NCBI GenBank assembly: GCA_015501585.1
Contig: JADNRY010000079.1
Coordinates: forward strand, 124,001 to 188,000
Reading direction: 5' to 3'
Length of the DNA: 64,000 nt
Origin: Rhodocollybia butyracea
Taxonomy: Eukaryota; Basidiomycota; Agaricomycetes; Agaricales; Omphalotaceae
Position 1 is the stretch's first letter; each line of letters begins with the position of its first letter. Under the pieces are notes generated by a model. It ran no database searches, was not told the DNA's origin, and saw nothing but the letters and a program-made list of their open reading frames with translations. Positions 1 to 10,117 of the stretch are shown here, one piece after another. Made by a program: the position numbers and the translations under genes.

Positions 1-1
1 A

Positions 2-640
2 GACATGGCATACGCAGCGGGTAAGCTGGCGCGCTACCAACTCAACCCCGGGAGACAGCACTGGGAGTGCATAGAGTGGCTGGCCGGATACATCCTGCAC
101 ACGCTCGACTACTCAATCACCTATCGCTGCCCATCCCCAACCAATAATGCTAAAGGCTCCGGGCTGAAACCGCACGGATACTCCGACTCGGACCACGGGG
201 CATGCAAGGACACATATCGTTCTACATCAGGATACGTCTTCTTCATGGGAGGTGCACCCGTATCATGGAGCTCAAAGCGCCAGGCAACTGTCGCACTCTC
301 GACAGTAGAGGCGGAGTACATTGCGCTCTCGCGCGCTACGCAGCAGGCCGTCTGGCTAATGTCTTTCCTTTCGGAGGTGGATCTGAAGCAGGCAGGGCCC
401 GTGGAGATGATGGGAGATAACTTTGGATCGGTATGTCTCACTGAGAACTCGAAGAGACATGCGTTGGTGAAGCATATTGAGATGCGGCATCACTATGTTC
501 GAGAAAAGGTAGCGAGTGGGGAAGTGAAGGTGGTGAGGATACGGTCGGGAGAGAACGTTGCGGATATATTTACCAAAGCGTTGAACGGTACAGTCCACTC
601 GAAGATGGTTTCTATTCTTGGGTTAGATCGTACGGAGTAG
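2..640 (+). CDS. Ty1/copia pol, C-terminal part (RT tail and RNase H), element copia-1
   Basis: The reading frame is open from the window edge to a TAG at 638-640, so it is the 3' end of a longer pol gene. The protein matches the copia RNase H region. It has the YSDSDHGACKD stretch with the first catalytic Asp, SGYVFFMGGAPVSWSSKRQ, the STVEAEYIAL motif with the catalytic Glu, and a later D in MMGDNFGS. The end, VADIFTKAL, is the classic copia pol C-terminus. A purine tract and an LTR follow at once. No stop or frameshift is visible in this part, so the copy could be young. The RT, integrase and gag regions lie outside the window. Confidence 0.93.
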   Translation, partial: DMAYAAGKLARYQLNPGRQHWECIEWLAGYILHTLDYSITYRCPSPTNNAKGSGLKPHGYSDSDHGACKDTYRSTSGYVFFMGGAPVSWSSKRQATVALSTVEAEYIALSRATQQAVWLMSFLSEVDLKQAGPVEMMGDNFGSVCLTENSKRHALVKHIEMRHHYVREKVASGEVKVVRIRSGENVADIFTKALNGTVHSKMVSILGLDRTE

Positions 641-646
641 GGGGGG
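636..646 (+). other. Polypurine tract of copia-1
   Basis: The purine-rich run GAGTAGGGGGG overlaps the pol stop codon and directly abuts the TGTTGG start of the LTR. This is the expected position of the plus-strand primer. Confidence 0.8.
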
Positions 647-928
647 TGTTGGAGTATTACTCCGTACGTACGAGGTGCAGTACACCTTGCTTTGACATCT
701 CTTTATTGGTATACGCCGTTAGCTTACTAGATACTGTACAGTTGGTACTATACCACGCTAGACGGCGTCTCCGAGCTCCCTCAGTTGGTTTTCATTACCC
801 ACTGAGGTGAGCTCGTTCTTATTTATTCTGTTTCTCTAACTTACGATATATTCTAGTTTAATTCGTTCCTACAGGTATATACAATATAGTTGGTTTTCAT
901 TACCCACTGAGTTTAATTCGTTCCTACA
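647..928 (+). repeat. 3' LTR of copia-1
   Basis: The LTR starts TGTTGGAGTATT after the polypurine tract and ends TTCCTACA. It is followed directly by sequence of DUF6533 copy A, whose homologue in copy D continues through the same point, so the right border is exact. The first five host bases after the LTR are GATGG, the expected target duplication; the partner copy is outside the window. The last part contains an internal duplication of the TTTAATTCGTTCCTACA segment and of TTGGTTTTCATTACCCACTGA. Confidence 0.85.
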
Positions 929-1530
929 GATGGCTTACGAAGCAGGTGGGTTAATGTATGTTCTTTGAGCTCAGTCATTCATTCAGAATTACTCTTTCTT
1001 ACCAGTAATCCTGACTCTGATGTTGATCCCTGGCCTTGCATATTGTGTGTTATTTCTCTCATTCTCGACCATGGCCTTGTTCTCAGTCTCTACCTCATAA
1101 TGTAGTCCGCTCAAGAAATTGGTCAGCCTTGACCACTGTATTTTATCGAGACGGTAAGGGCTAACTATTTTAATCATGATTTAACTGAGATTGTTTGATT
1201 TCTAGGTATCACTTACTACCTGATTCTTTTCGGTGAATCTCTACAGTTGTACCCTTCTCATTTAACTGTGGTACTTACTATCAACATCAGGGCTGTCAGT
1301 GGCAAATTTGCTCACTGTTCTACTACTGCCGGTTTGTCCTTGAATCCTCAAACTAGTCACGTCAGCTCATCCTTTGGCGCAGCATGATCTCCAGAACCTT
1401 TTCATTTCGTATCAGCGAGTGATGCAGACCATGGTGACCAGCAGAGTCATCCTCCATTTGCGAAGTCAGTCACGCAAACCACCAACCATCTCAGCACTTG
1501 TGATCAGTGTTACTACATGTCTCACTGAGA
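929..1530 (+). pseudogene. DUF6533 family copy A, 3' part only
   Basis: This matches the second half of copy D almost base for base: the end of exon 6 (GCTTACGAAGCAG), exon 7 (ctgatgttgatccctggcc), exon 8 (tatcacttactacctgattc) and the last exon (ctgtcagtggcaaatttgctc). The 5' half was separated by copia-1 and lies left of the window. Exon 7 carries an indel near 1098 that converts the Ser-Tyr-Ile-Val reading seen in D into a stop, so the copy is dead apart from the insertion. Confidence 0.85.
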
Positions 1531-1814
1531 CTGTAGGAAGGTAGCAGTACATTCAGGGTAAACTACAAGTCAGTACTCATGGTGCATGAGGCTACGTGAG
1601 AGTCTCTGATTGTCCGCTGTAGGATAGTAACAGTAAATCAAATAGTGCCGATATCATAATAAAATCGTAGGTTAGGGGCCTGGGGGAGTAGGAAGGTGGA
1701 AACTGAGGCTAGAACAGCCTGAGTCCAAGTCTGGTTCCGGATCAGGAAGAGACACTCAATCATTGAAAGAGATGCAAAAAGATATCAATGATGACGCCAG
1801 ATGAAATACTTTAA

Positions 1815-1980
1815 CATGTGTACAGTAGCACGCCCATGCAACTCTGTCTGTCCACTCCCGACTGACTCTTTCTCGTTCTCCTTGTAGTACTTCGCTACAT
1901 CTGTGACGAGCGGATCGTCGGGATTGGGGACGCTAAGTAAGGCCTGTACGGACAACAAGACTGTCCGAATCTGATGAGCG
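1815..1980 (-). pseudogene. Ubiquitin-conjugating enzyme (E2, UBC13-like) C-terminal remnant, P1 unit
   Basis: The reverse strand reads [20 protein letters not shown] followed by [15 protein letters not shown], the helix and loop that follow the catalytic region in E2 enzymes, closest to the UBC13 type. The expected terminal REWT motif is present but in another frame ([10 protein letters not shown]), so a frameshift separates them. Only about 55 of the usual 150 residues remain and the catalytic Cys region is absent. A second shorter remnant lies at 14.6 kb in the same position relative to the array unit, so the fragment was copied with the unit. Confidence 0.7.
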
Positions 1981-2079
1981 GGTGACCCGCTTATCTTTGT
2001 CCGAGCGCCCTGTGCATCATTCAGTCGATTTGTAAAATAGTACCAAAAAAAGGAAAATCAGTGGAAATCATGAGGAAAC

Positions 2080-2945
2080 ACGTAGACCATCTACCGCAAT
2101 GGTCTCTTCAATGACTTGAGGTTTTCGATGGTATCTTCGCTGAATTCTTCAGTTTTCACGGCCTAGAAGAATTTGATACGTATAAAACCAGGTCGAAAGG
2201 GGTAGAGAAGACCTAACACACGGCACGTTACTATAGAATCTCATATCTTGCCATGAAGTGTTCAAACATATTCAGCGTGCTCGTCTCTATCCGAAGTCGT
2301 CAAGTCCTTCAGATCCACAGCTGTCTTGACAGTTGGGAGGTAGAGTTCGGATGCATCCATGAAAACGGCGAACACAGGCCTAGCTTTGGTACCGCGTAAC
2401 CGCTCGAATTATTGGGTGGAAACTTCACCCTCGTGAGTGTCCGGAGTTGGGTTGTTGTATTTTTGCCTAAAAAGGTAGCATTCAGCGAGTGAGAACCAGC
2501 GTGAAGAAGCCGCCTGATCGTCGAGACCCAGAAAATTCATTGCTCTGGAAAACAGGAGATGTATGTTGGATATATGAGCGAATAAATCATAGGGAATAAC
2601 AAGGGCCAGAATGGACACGAGTGGCAGATGATCCAACATGATATCACAAGAAGGGAAAGGGGAAAAATAGCCAGGTGGTCCTTGAAATAAATATGCCGAG
2701 TTGTGATCGTGTAGGCCTTTGGCGCAAGACGGTAGTGTTAAGGGAGCAATAGGCGAGAACGAAAGCGGTTGCTGCAAGTTAGGTGGATGGCTTGAGCTCC
2801 GAGAGGTCTGGCGAGCGGGGGGTTCCGGTGGACGCTTGAGCATCGGGTCCATTGAGCGCGAGGGTCGTAAATATAGCTGGTGGAAGATGCACTTGAGGAA
2901 CTTGACAAGCTTGATCATCGACATGGGACGGCTTCAAGTTGTTTT
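2080..2945 (-). pseudogene. Gene P copy 1, unknown protein with hydrophobic N-terminus
   Basis: The longest open part (2924-2409) starts MSMIKLVKFLK, passes through a proline/serine-rich stretch, and ends in the segment AECYLFRQKYNNPTPDTHEG, which is shared with copies at 15.4 and 38.4 kb. Further downstream on the same strand is VFAVFMDASELYLPTVKTAV (about 2370-2300), which is also shared with copy 2. The copies agree on MxMIKxVKFLK, AMTFLGL, ECYLF and THxGEV, so this is a real family and not a chance frame. I do not recognise it. The three copies differ by indels and stops, so this is most likely a pseudogene or a gene whose introns I could not resolve. Confidence 0.5.
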
Positions 2946-3102
2946 CTAGCCAGATAAGAGAATGACGTGACGACCATGTAGACCGGGTTCTCGGAGAAGA
3001 GTAAGAATTAGCGTCTGTCGGTTAGCTGAGTGTTGAAACGTTGAACGTTTGACTCTGAGCGTTGACGTTGAGCGCTGAGCTCTGGTGAAAATAAAGAATT
3101 AC

Positions 3103-4830
3103 TGTAGCGCCCACGGACCGAATGGTGCCGATGCATTGAAGCTGACTAATACTTTTTCTCGCTTCTCTAGAACTGCGTTCATCTGATATCTTCAAAGGAA
3201 TCGGAGGAACCGGACACACTCAGCTGCTTAAAAACAGGCATAATGACGCAATAGTACATGTAAATCACCAGTGCAATCTGGAAAACTTCCTCAGCACAGC
3301 TCTCTACCCCGAAGGAGCGCGGTACTTCCAAGAATCAGAAGTCCAACGACTCCACTCTGCTCAATAATCTGCCCACTGACTCGGATTACATGTTATGTTA
3401 CTAACTAAAAGTACACCTACACTACCGCGTACGCAAATTCCATGTTCTGTCCAGATGGAAAGGTTTACGTTTGTTACCCTGACGGAACTGAGATGCTCAA
3501 TACCATTCATTCCGCTTTCTCGAACCAACACAACACATCCACGTCGTCGAATTGCGCCTATAGCCAATGCTTTCAACATTTCCACCTCCAGATTGTCGAT
3601 TACCTCCCAGATCCGTCACCCCACTTCAGTTCCCTCTGACGTCCCAAAGCCCAAGTCACAGAGCTATCAGACAGCTTAACATACACCCTCCGGAATCAGA
3701 TAACACTGTGACCAATTCTGATACCAGGTTCAGTCCCAGTTCCAATCCTAGTTCAAGCCCAAGTTGTAGTCCTGGTCGTAGTCTCAGTCCTAGTCACAGT
3801 CGTAGCTCCAGTCCTAGTTGTAGTCCCGGCCCCACCCCCGGTCTTGTTCCTTATTACTCCTCTACCTCTCCCGCTCCTTCTCCTCCAATGCCTCAAGGCC
3901 TCACACCTCACCCATATCCCAACGTTAACCTCCACTCACTCAAACTCAGCCCGCTTGGTCTCCATATACACCACTCCGGGCATGCCCCCAGGCACGATCC
4001 TGCCATTCGAGACGTCAACCCGGGGACAAATACTAAGTCCTTGTATTGTCGACGTTTTGCTGTTCATTCGAAGTCGGGTCTGCTTACGGATTCGGATATG
4101 AATCTAGATATGGATTCCAATATGAATTCGGAAGCGCGTCCACAGCGCTACAACATCCAAATTGATGTGGATATTGGTCGGACACGCTGGATCAGTGTGC
4201 GTTGTGTTAAGGCGGTTGAAGATCAAGTGGGAGGCGGGGAAGGGGTGGTCGATGAGGGAGGATATGTGAGGTATGATAACAGTGCGGTATGGTGCTGGTG
4301 CTGCTGTCGTGTGACTGGGTGGGGATCGAGTTTGGTATGTAAGTCAACTTGTCATATTTTCGAACTTTTTTTTATGTGTGTATTGTGTATGCATGATATC
4401 GATGGGTATCTCATGCTTTGCTTTTCTCGTGCTCATTGTTATCATGGTTTTTTGTCCTTCCGTTCTCATTATGTTTTGAGCTTTCGACCACCAAATGAAT
4501 TCATTGTACGGATATTATGGTGTTTATGATACAAATTCATTAATCCTTTCCATTTCGAACTTCTTGCAACCTTTTTGCTCTATTTTGCTCTCGAACGGAA
4601 TTGGAATTGGAACCCCTGGCCTTGATTTTAATTTTATGTTCTATTTTATGTTCTATGTTTTTTGCTCCTGGTTTAATTACTGTATCTTTTTCACTGGGTC
4701 ACTTCACCTGGATACTTTTAAGTCCAGCTTCACTTTACAATCACAGTCGATATTGCGGCGTACCTTGTGGCACACCGTTTCCTTGATAGTGCCGGTGATA
4801 TCTTTGGTAGCCTGAGGTTCCCGAGCATGT
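3103..4830 (+). repeat. R repeat, copy 1 (upstream module of DUF6533 copies)
   Basis: It begins TGTAGCGCCCACGGACCG like R2, R3, R5 and R6. Shared landmarks in order are the CTGACTAATACTTTTTC block, ACGGAACTGAGATGCTC, GAATCAGATAACAC, a minisatellite of AGTCCTAGTC-type units (about 3725-3835), CCGCCGTTCAAGATAG or its variant, CCACAGCGCTACAACAT, and a tail with GGTAGCCTGAGG. A 320-codon open frame (3567-4529) runs through it but is Ser/Pro-rich low complexity and is not kept in the other copies, so I do not call it a gene. R may be a fossil gene or a non-autonomous element; its 3' end is fuzzy. Confidence 0.8.
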
Positions 4831-5099
4831 CGATGATGCCCCTTGTGCCCCTTGTGCTCTCATGTGGCTGGCCGTTCTACACCCAAGCGAGGGCAGGTTA
4901 AGCCCACTTGGCACTTATGGTTGTACCAGGTATTGCTTGAGTACATTCACTTACGCCCCGAAAATTGGCCAGACCACTAAAATCAATAGCTATGAAAGCA
5001 CAAGCTCCGATATATGATGAGTTACACCCAGTAACAACCCAGCACGCGTAAATCACTATATTCACCGAACGGTGATTAACGGAATGCGGGTCATTGTCT
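4831..5099 (+). repeat. Spacer block between R1 and DUF6533 remnant B
   Basis: This has GCCCACTTGGCACTTATGG and CAGGTATTGCTTGA, also found after R6 at 41.24-41.29 kb. It is therefore part of the duplicated unit. No coding signal was seen. Confidence 0.6.
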
Positions 5100-5540
5100 G
5101 AGTCATGTTTTACGAAGTAGGTGAGTTTATGTTTGATACATTTTCTGGCTCAGTCACTGACGATGTCCTTTCCGGGAATCTTGATACTGGGTACAGTACT
5201 ACGTTTACTATCTGTTTCTTTTTGGTGTGTATCATTTCCAGTATGATACTTACCATTCCCCAATATATGATCAAGTATTGTCGGTGGTGAATTTAGTGAC
5301 TGTCACTCTACTACTGCCACCGAGTCCTTGCATCAACCTTGCATTCTCAAACTTGGCATGTCACTTTATGCTCTGGCACAGCATGATGTCCAGATTATTT
5401 TCCTTGCATATTATTGGCATATTAGCGAGTACTGCAAACTATCCTAACCAGCAGAGCCATCTTCCAGATGCAAGTCAAGTCGCCCAAAGTACTACCCAAT
5501 CTTCCGGTCACCGACTCACCTTTGTTACATGATTTCTGAT
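5100..5540 (+). pseudogene. DUF6533 family remnant B (3' part)
   Basis: Pieces of exon 6 (GTTTTACGAAGTAGGTGAG), exon 7 (GGGAATCTTGATACTGGG), exon 8 and the last exon (CTCTACTACTGCCACC, then CTCTGGCACAGCATGATGTCC and AACCAGCAGAGCCATCTTCC) are recognisable in order. Large internal deletions remove most of exons 7 and 8. No usable frame remains. Confidence 0.75.
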
Positions 5541-5745
5541 TTAACTTGTAAGGATTGCCGATTGTGATTGTCGGGTGATGTGGGAAAGTAACGGTAAAAG
5601 TAACGGTAAATCCTCATGCTATCCGAACCTCTAGATGTCCCCTAAATGTCCCAGCCACTTAATACTATCATGATACCGATCACTGTCAGTGATGATGATA
5701 TCTTAGTAGCAGCAGCCTAGTCATATATCCTTTCGACTACTAGTA

Positions 5746-5764
5746 ATCAGATAAATAGGTTTGT
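5746..5764 (+). promoter_or_regulatory. Conserved TATA-like element of copy C
   Basis: GATAAATAGGTTTG lies about 85 bp before the ATG. The same CTGATAAATAGGTTTGGGCCC-type block is found 55-110 bp before the ATG in copies D, E, F, J and K, and in a shortened form in H. It is the best-conserved non-coding piece of the unit, as expected for a core promoter. Confidence 0.6.
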
Positions 5765-5843
5765 CCCCGCCTGTTGTGTTTCTCCTCCACCGCGGCTCCG
5801 CCGTTTGCTAGCCCCCATTGCGATATCACGTTTCAGGGCTCTG

Positions 5844-7382
5844 ATGACTATCTTTCTACCACCAGAGGAAGTGGTCATCGGATACCTTGATGATAGGAGC
5901 TTTTTATCGGTACTTTGCACTACTCTATTCTGCGCAGAATCTGAATGCCACCTTTGGGGTTCTCTTCGAGTATTTTCTTGGTACGCAACTTTGGTTCTTC
6001 CATACCTTACCCACATACTCATACTCAGAAATTGAAACAGTATCAAGCATTGTACTTTTCCTGTATGACTGGATCCTCATGCTTCCAGTGGAACTGGATG
6101 TCGTTTGGTCTGAGAAGCTTCGACCTCTGAATGTACTCTACATCATCCAGCGATACATGCCGTTTCTCGACACGGTTGCCAGCATTATTTTTGCAGGAAA
6201 GGATCAATCGCTTGATAAGATCTGACACTGAACATTACTTACAGTACTCTTTGCGAAACTGATAGAACCAAACACATGTCGGATCCTGCACACCATCAGC
6301 GCCTGTGAGTGTTTTTGCTTCTTATATGCCCATTTGTCTGATGAATCTGCCTTTACCTTGAATAGGGATGTATATTGCGGGGATAGCCCTAACAGAAGGT
6401 ACTCATTGACACTCATTGGATCGATTTCCATATCCTTGGTTTACTAGATGCTTATGTGAAGCTATAAACAGTTATCTTGGCAATGCGCACCTGGGCACTT
6501 TGGGAAAAAGATACCAGATTAACCATTGACCTCACGATATTCTTCGTGGGATGCTGGGTACCCAATTTTTACATCATACACCTCTTCCTTGATTCAGAGA
6601 TATGTAGGTTGTACTTATGGTGTAGGCTACTAATGAATTCTTAAATGTTCATTCATCACCCCCTTTCTAGATATCCAAGTACCTTCTCCACTCCCGCAGA
6701 TTGGATGTGTGATGCTGAGCAGCCCGGGAGTATCGATATTGTTCTTGTGTTATGTGATCTTGATAGTTTACGAAGCAGGTGAGCTAATGTATCCTCGTTG
6801 GGCTCAGTCGTTCATTCGGAGTTACTCTCTCTTGCTAGTGATCCTGATACTGATGTTGATTCCTGGCCTCGCTTATTGTGTGCTATTTTTCTCATACCGT
6901 GGCTTTATTCTCAGTCTCTACCTCATATATAGTCCGCTCAGGAAACTGGCCAGCTTTGACTACCATAATATACCGAGATGGTAAGGGCTAACTTGAACTA
7001 TTCCAACCATGGTTTGACTGAGATTGTTCGACTCTTTCTAGGTATCACTTACTACCTGTTTCTTTTCGGTGAATCTCTACAGCTGTACCCATCCTGTGGT
7101 CCGTGGTCGTGGTGATAGCTTACCATCAACATCAAGGGCTGTCAGTGGCAAATTTGGTCGCTGTTATACTACTGCCGGTAAGTGCTTCAAGCAAGTTGCA
7201 TGCTCGGATTTGTCACGTTAGCTCACCCTCTGGCCCAGAATTCTCTCGGGAGCCTTCTCAATCCGTATCAGCGAGTGATTCAAACATTGCTGACCAGCAG
7301 AGTCATCCTTCATATACGAAGTCAGTTGCGCAAACCATCAACCGTTTTGTTGAGGGATCCGGGGCGCCTACTAGAAGGGTAA
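5844..7382 (+). pseudogene. DUF6533 family copy C, near full length with frameshifts
   Basis: ATG at 5844 begins a Glu/Val-rich first exon, followed by VLFLYDWILMLPVELDVVW and YIIQRYMPF (exon 2), which match the DUF6533 signature, then EPNTC, the LTM/AMRTWALW exon, GCWVPNFYIIHLF, the long IPGLAYC exon and LSVANLVAVILLP. Intron positions agree with those of H. Exon 7 has a 5-bp deletion relative to D (region 6895-6910) that brings an early stop. The last exon has about 10 extra bases (7185-7200) before the HPLAQN...YQRVIQTLLTSR tail. So the copy is probably not functional. Confidence 0.8.
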
Positions 7383-8298
7383 AGAGTCCTGCCATTTCGT
7401 TGAACCCTGGAACAAGTATGAGTAGTTCGAGTTTCGTTTCTTTCTTTCTTTGATCTTATTATTCGAAATATTCCGGTCCAAGAAACTAGCGTATCAAATG
7501 TCTATAGTCTCAGTAGCTGCAAAGTATGCCTCAATTTTCGGATTCACGTACTACTGTTTCACACACTCTTCAATATTGCGGACCTGCGGTCCATACTGGC
7601 GGGAAGGAGAGGAAAACCAACACAATTATATTGAGGAACAGTCGGGGTGGCAAGGACTCGGAGTACAACCCAGACACTTCAAGCTCCAAACACAGCGGTT
7701 AGGTAAGGCAACAGCAAGCTGAGAGTAGACACAGCCTGGAAACCGTCACTCTCCGCCGAGAGAGTATACAAAAAAGAATACAAAGGAGTGCCACAACAGG
7801 CAGCAAGCGAGAGTGCACCAGCCATATGTAGTAAATCATGATGTACTTATTAAATCCTCTCTTTTGTCATGCCTGTAGCTATAAGACACAACAGAGGTTG
7901 GTGTTGTGTGAAAGAAGAGCTAAAACAATCAGCACACATGCGTCCAAAACACCATGCCCCAAATTATCGCTCTGCATGAGGCAGGTCAAAACAGGGGTAT
8001 CAGCAAGCATAGAAACGATGAAGACACTCAAGCTGCAAAAATAAGTGAAACCACCAAAACGCATGTTAATAGTTGAATTGACTCCTCGAAGCCATTGACA
8101 GTTAGCTTTCAGAAGTCGTCGGTCTGTCCCCTGACACCATCCCACATGGTGAGCACTGGCAGATACACCATAAAACCGCAAAGCCCACCAGTTAGCAGTA
8201 CTCCTTCGATTGAGAGATCGTATTTGCACTCACTGTTCCTCGATTGCTTCCAATGCCTTGCACGAGCCGTATGCAATTGACTTGAATCCTCAAATTTA
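7383..8298. other. Intergenic stretch after copy C
   Basis: I see no convincing gene. A segment at about 7878-7945 (TATAAGACACAACAGAGG, then TTGGTGTTGTGTGAA) recurs in diverged form at 9584-9645, so it is a small two-copy repeat. The rest has only short open frames without family resemblance. Confidence 0.5.
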
Positions 8299-8312
8299 CT
8301 ATATATAAGTGA
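8299..8312 (+). promoter_or_regulatory. TATA box of the secreted-protein gene
   Basis: TACTATATATAAGTGAG lies about 105 bp before the ATG of the 8.4-kb gene and is the only strong TATA-type sequence nearby. Confidence 0.55.
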
Positions 8313-8414
8313 GCTTGCAGAAAGACTAAAATCACTTCCTGGGCGGTTGAATCAAACGTACGTAGCTTTCACCGCTCCATGGTTATTGCTTAAATATAGT
8401 ACTGGCAGCAGAAC

Positions 8415-8783
8415 ATGACGAGACTCAGCCTTCTCTCTTCCTTGGTCGCTATAGCCACAGTACTCTGTTTGACCGCACATGGCGTTCAAGCCTGCCAAGA
8501 AGGAAACAATGTCAACTGGACCCAATGGGAGAATTCCGATTGCTCTGGCTCCATCGTATCTACCGGTACCTGCAGCGGCGACGAGAATTGCGCTTGTGAA
8601 CCCATAGTCGGTAATGGAATCTCTACCGAGACCGTCGGTGAATGTTCAGGTTTCATTTTTGACAACGCTGTATGCGCGATTGATGATGGCTTCTCCGACA
8701 TTCCACCCAATACTGGATGCTTCGGTTTTGGAATCTTTCCAGGAACGTCCACTTCATTTTCCTGCGGCCCCCCTTTCAACTAG
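8415..8783 (+). CDS. Small secreted cysteine-rich protein (122 aa)
   Basis: The single-exon frame encodes a typical signal peptide: MTRLSLLSS, a hydrophobic core LVAIATVLCLTA, and a likely cleavage after GVQA (residue 26). The mature chain of about 96 residues has nine cysteines (27, 43, 53, 59, 61, 77, 87, 102, 117), including a CxC pair, and is rich in Gly, Ser and acidic residues. This is the profile of a small secreted protein as found in plant-associated or wood-decaying fungi. I do not recognise a named family. A clean GT-AG intron (8812-8866, GTAAGC to TTTTAG) seems to lie in the 3' untranslated region. The ATG is favoured because it gives the signal peptide. It is not part of the repeated unit. 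An odd number of cysteines suggests one free thiol or dimerisation. Confidence 0.72.
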   Translation: MTRLSLLSSLVAIATVLCLTAHGVQACQEGNNVNWTQWENSDCSGSIVSTGTCSGDENCACEPIVGNGISTETVGECSGFIFDNAVCAIDDGFSDIPPNTGCFGFGIFPGTSTSFSCGPPFN

Positions 8784-8869
8784 GACTCGGAGTACGATCT
8801 ATGTCCATATGGTAAGCATTCCTTTGTAGTTTATGTTTTTGTGAGGCCAAATCTGACTTTGTTTTAGGG

Positions 8870-10117
8870 GTCGTCGTTTGCCTTTTTGTCTTGATGCCAG
8901 ATAAGTAGTTGTAAAGTAACTTGAAATTGTACCAACTTTGTGCTTGTACTTGAATTTGAAGAATCTGATGATTTATCTTGACCGGCAGTTGACCGCCGCG
9001 AATAAGAATCATTGAATCGCGGGTCCTCCAGTCGCCTTTCCATCTGCTGGGTGGCGTCTGATCTGTAGTAGTAGGGTCATAGGGGTCAGAAACCTCAATA
9101 AAACGGGGATGAGCTGAAGCCGTTGTCCGGCACTGCACAACCTTTTCCAGCGGTTCCAGTCCCTTCCAGTACACCGTTGAAAGCTCGATTCTAGAGGACC
9201 AGTTGGAGGATGTCATTCAGTAGTGTGCGTACTCGCTTTTTCTCCCTGACTCGAAATATCCTCGTTCAAGTTAGGGTCAGTATCCCCCAGAAACCTGACT
9301 CGTCACTTATGAACGTATTGAAATTTTGAAGTGTAATCTCAGTAGGTCTCAGTCTAGTTCGTCCTCGAGACTCAGACGCTAGATTGAGGCGAAGGGAAAG
9401 CTACGGTATAAGTGGTTCCGTCACTGACCAGTGACTCTCATAAGTACGTTTCTCTGATGAAGTATAAGTTTTTCAGTGTTTTTCACTGGCGTGTTCTCTA
9501 AGGGCCCCAACCTATGAGATGACAATTCTGGATCTGCGTCACTTTCTGCCATCCTCATACCTTCTACTCAACTTCTACTACAGGTATAAGACGCACTCAA
9601 AGGCTGGTGTTGTGTGAAGGAACATCCAAAACAACCAGCACGGGGCCTGGTAGACATAAAATAAACCAGGATTCCTCTTACCTGGGAGTGCGACGGTGCC
9701 CGGAATAAATTTAACTTTCGCCGATACTGCATTGAAAAAGCAATATCGTGCCTATGGTCGCCTACTACAGCGAACAATTTGCGAACAATATTGGCATGAT
9801 AATTCTGATGCGCACTGCATCGATCGACGAGTAAGTCTATGGCAATACGTCTCCAGCTCTGTCTAGTTCTCTTACGTGTTCAGTCACCAGTGGAACCCTC
9901 AAAGGCGCGAAACGAAATCTAAATGCGCCAATACTAAATAGTTACGGTGTCGGTTGTGCGTTGGAGCAGCCAACGAATTTTCAGACTGCTGCTATGATCT
10001 GGAGTGGACCTCTAGAGTCGCTTAAAGATGATTTCAAGGAGCATTAATACGTTAGAGAGGCCTGCGACGATAACAGACGATGACTCGGTGTCGACGAGAA
10101 AAGTAATGAAATAAGGC
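8870..10117. other. Intergenic stretch before R2
   Basis: Apart from the small repeat at 9584-9645 (partner of 7878-7945) I see no supported gene. A 146-codon (-) frame (9216-8776) overlaps the 3' end of the secreted-protein gene; part of it (HPRFIEVSDPYDPTTTDQTP) looks protein-like but has no second copy and no recognisable domain. Confidence 0.4.

Noticed and set aside
3567..4529. 320-codon frame in R1
   Set aside because: It is Ser/Pro-rich from the AGTCCTAGTC minisatellite, then meets unrelated frames; R2-R7 do not keep it open.
8776..9216. 146-codon (-) frame as a gene
   Set aside because: It overlaps the 3' UTR intron of the secreted-protein gene and has no recognisable domain or repeat partner; mentioned only in the gap entry.
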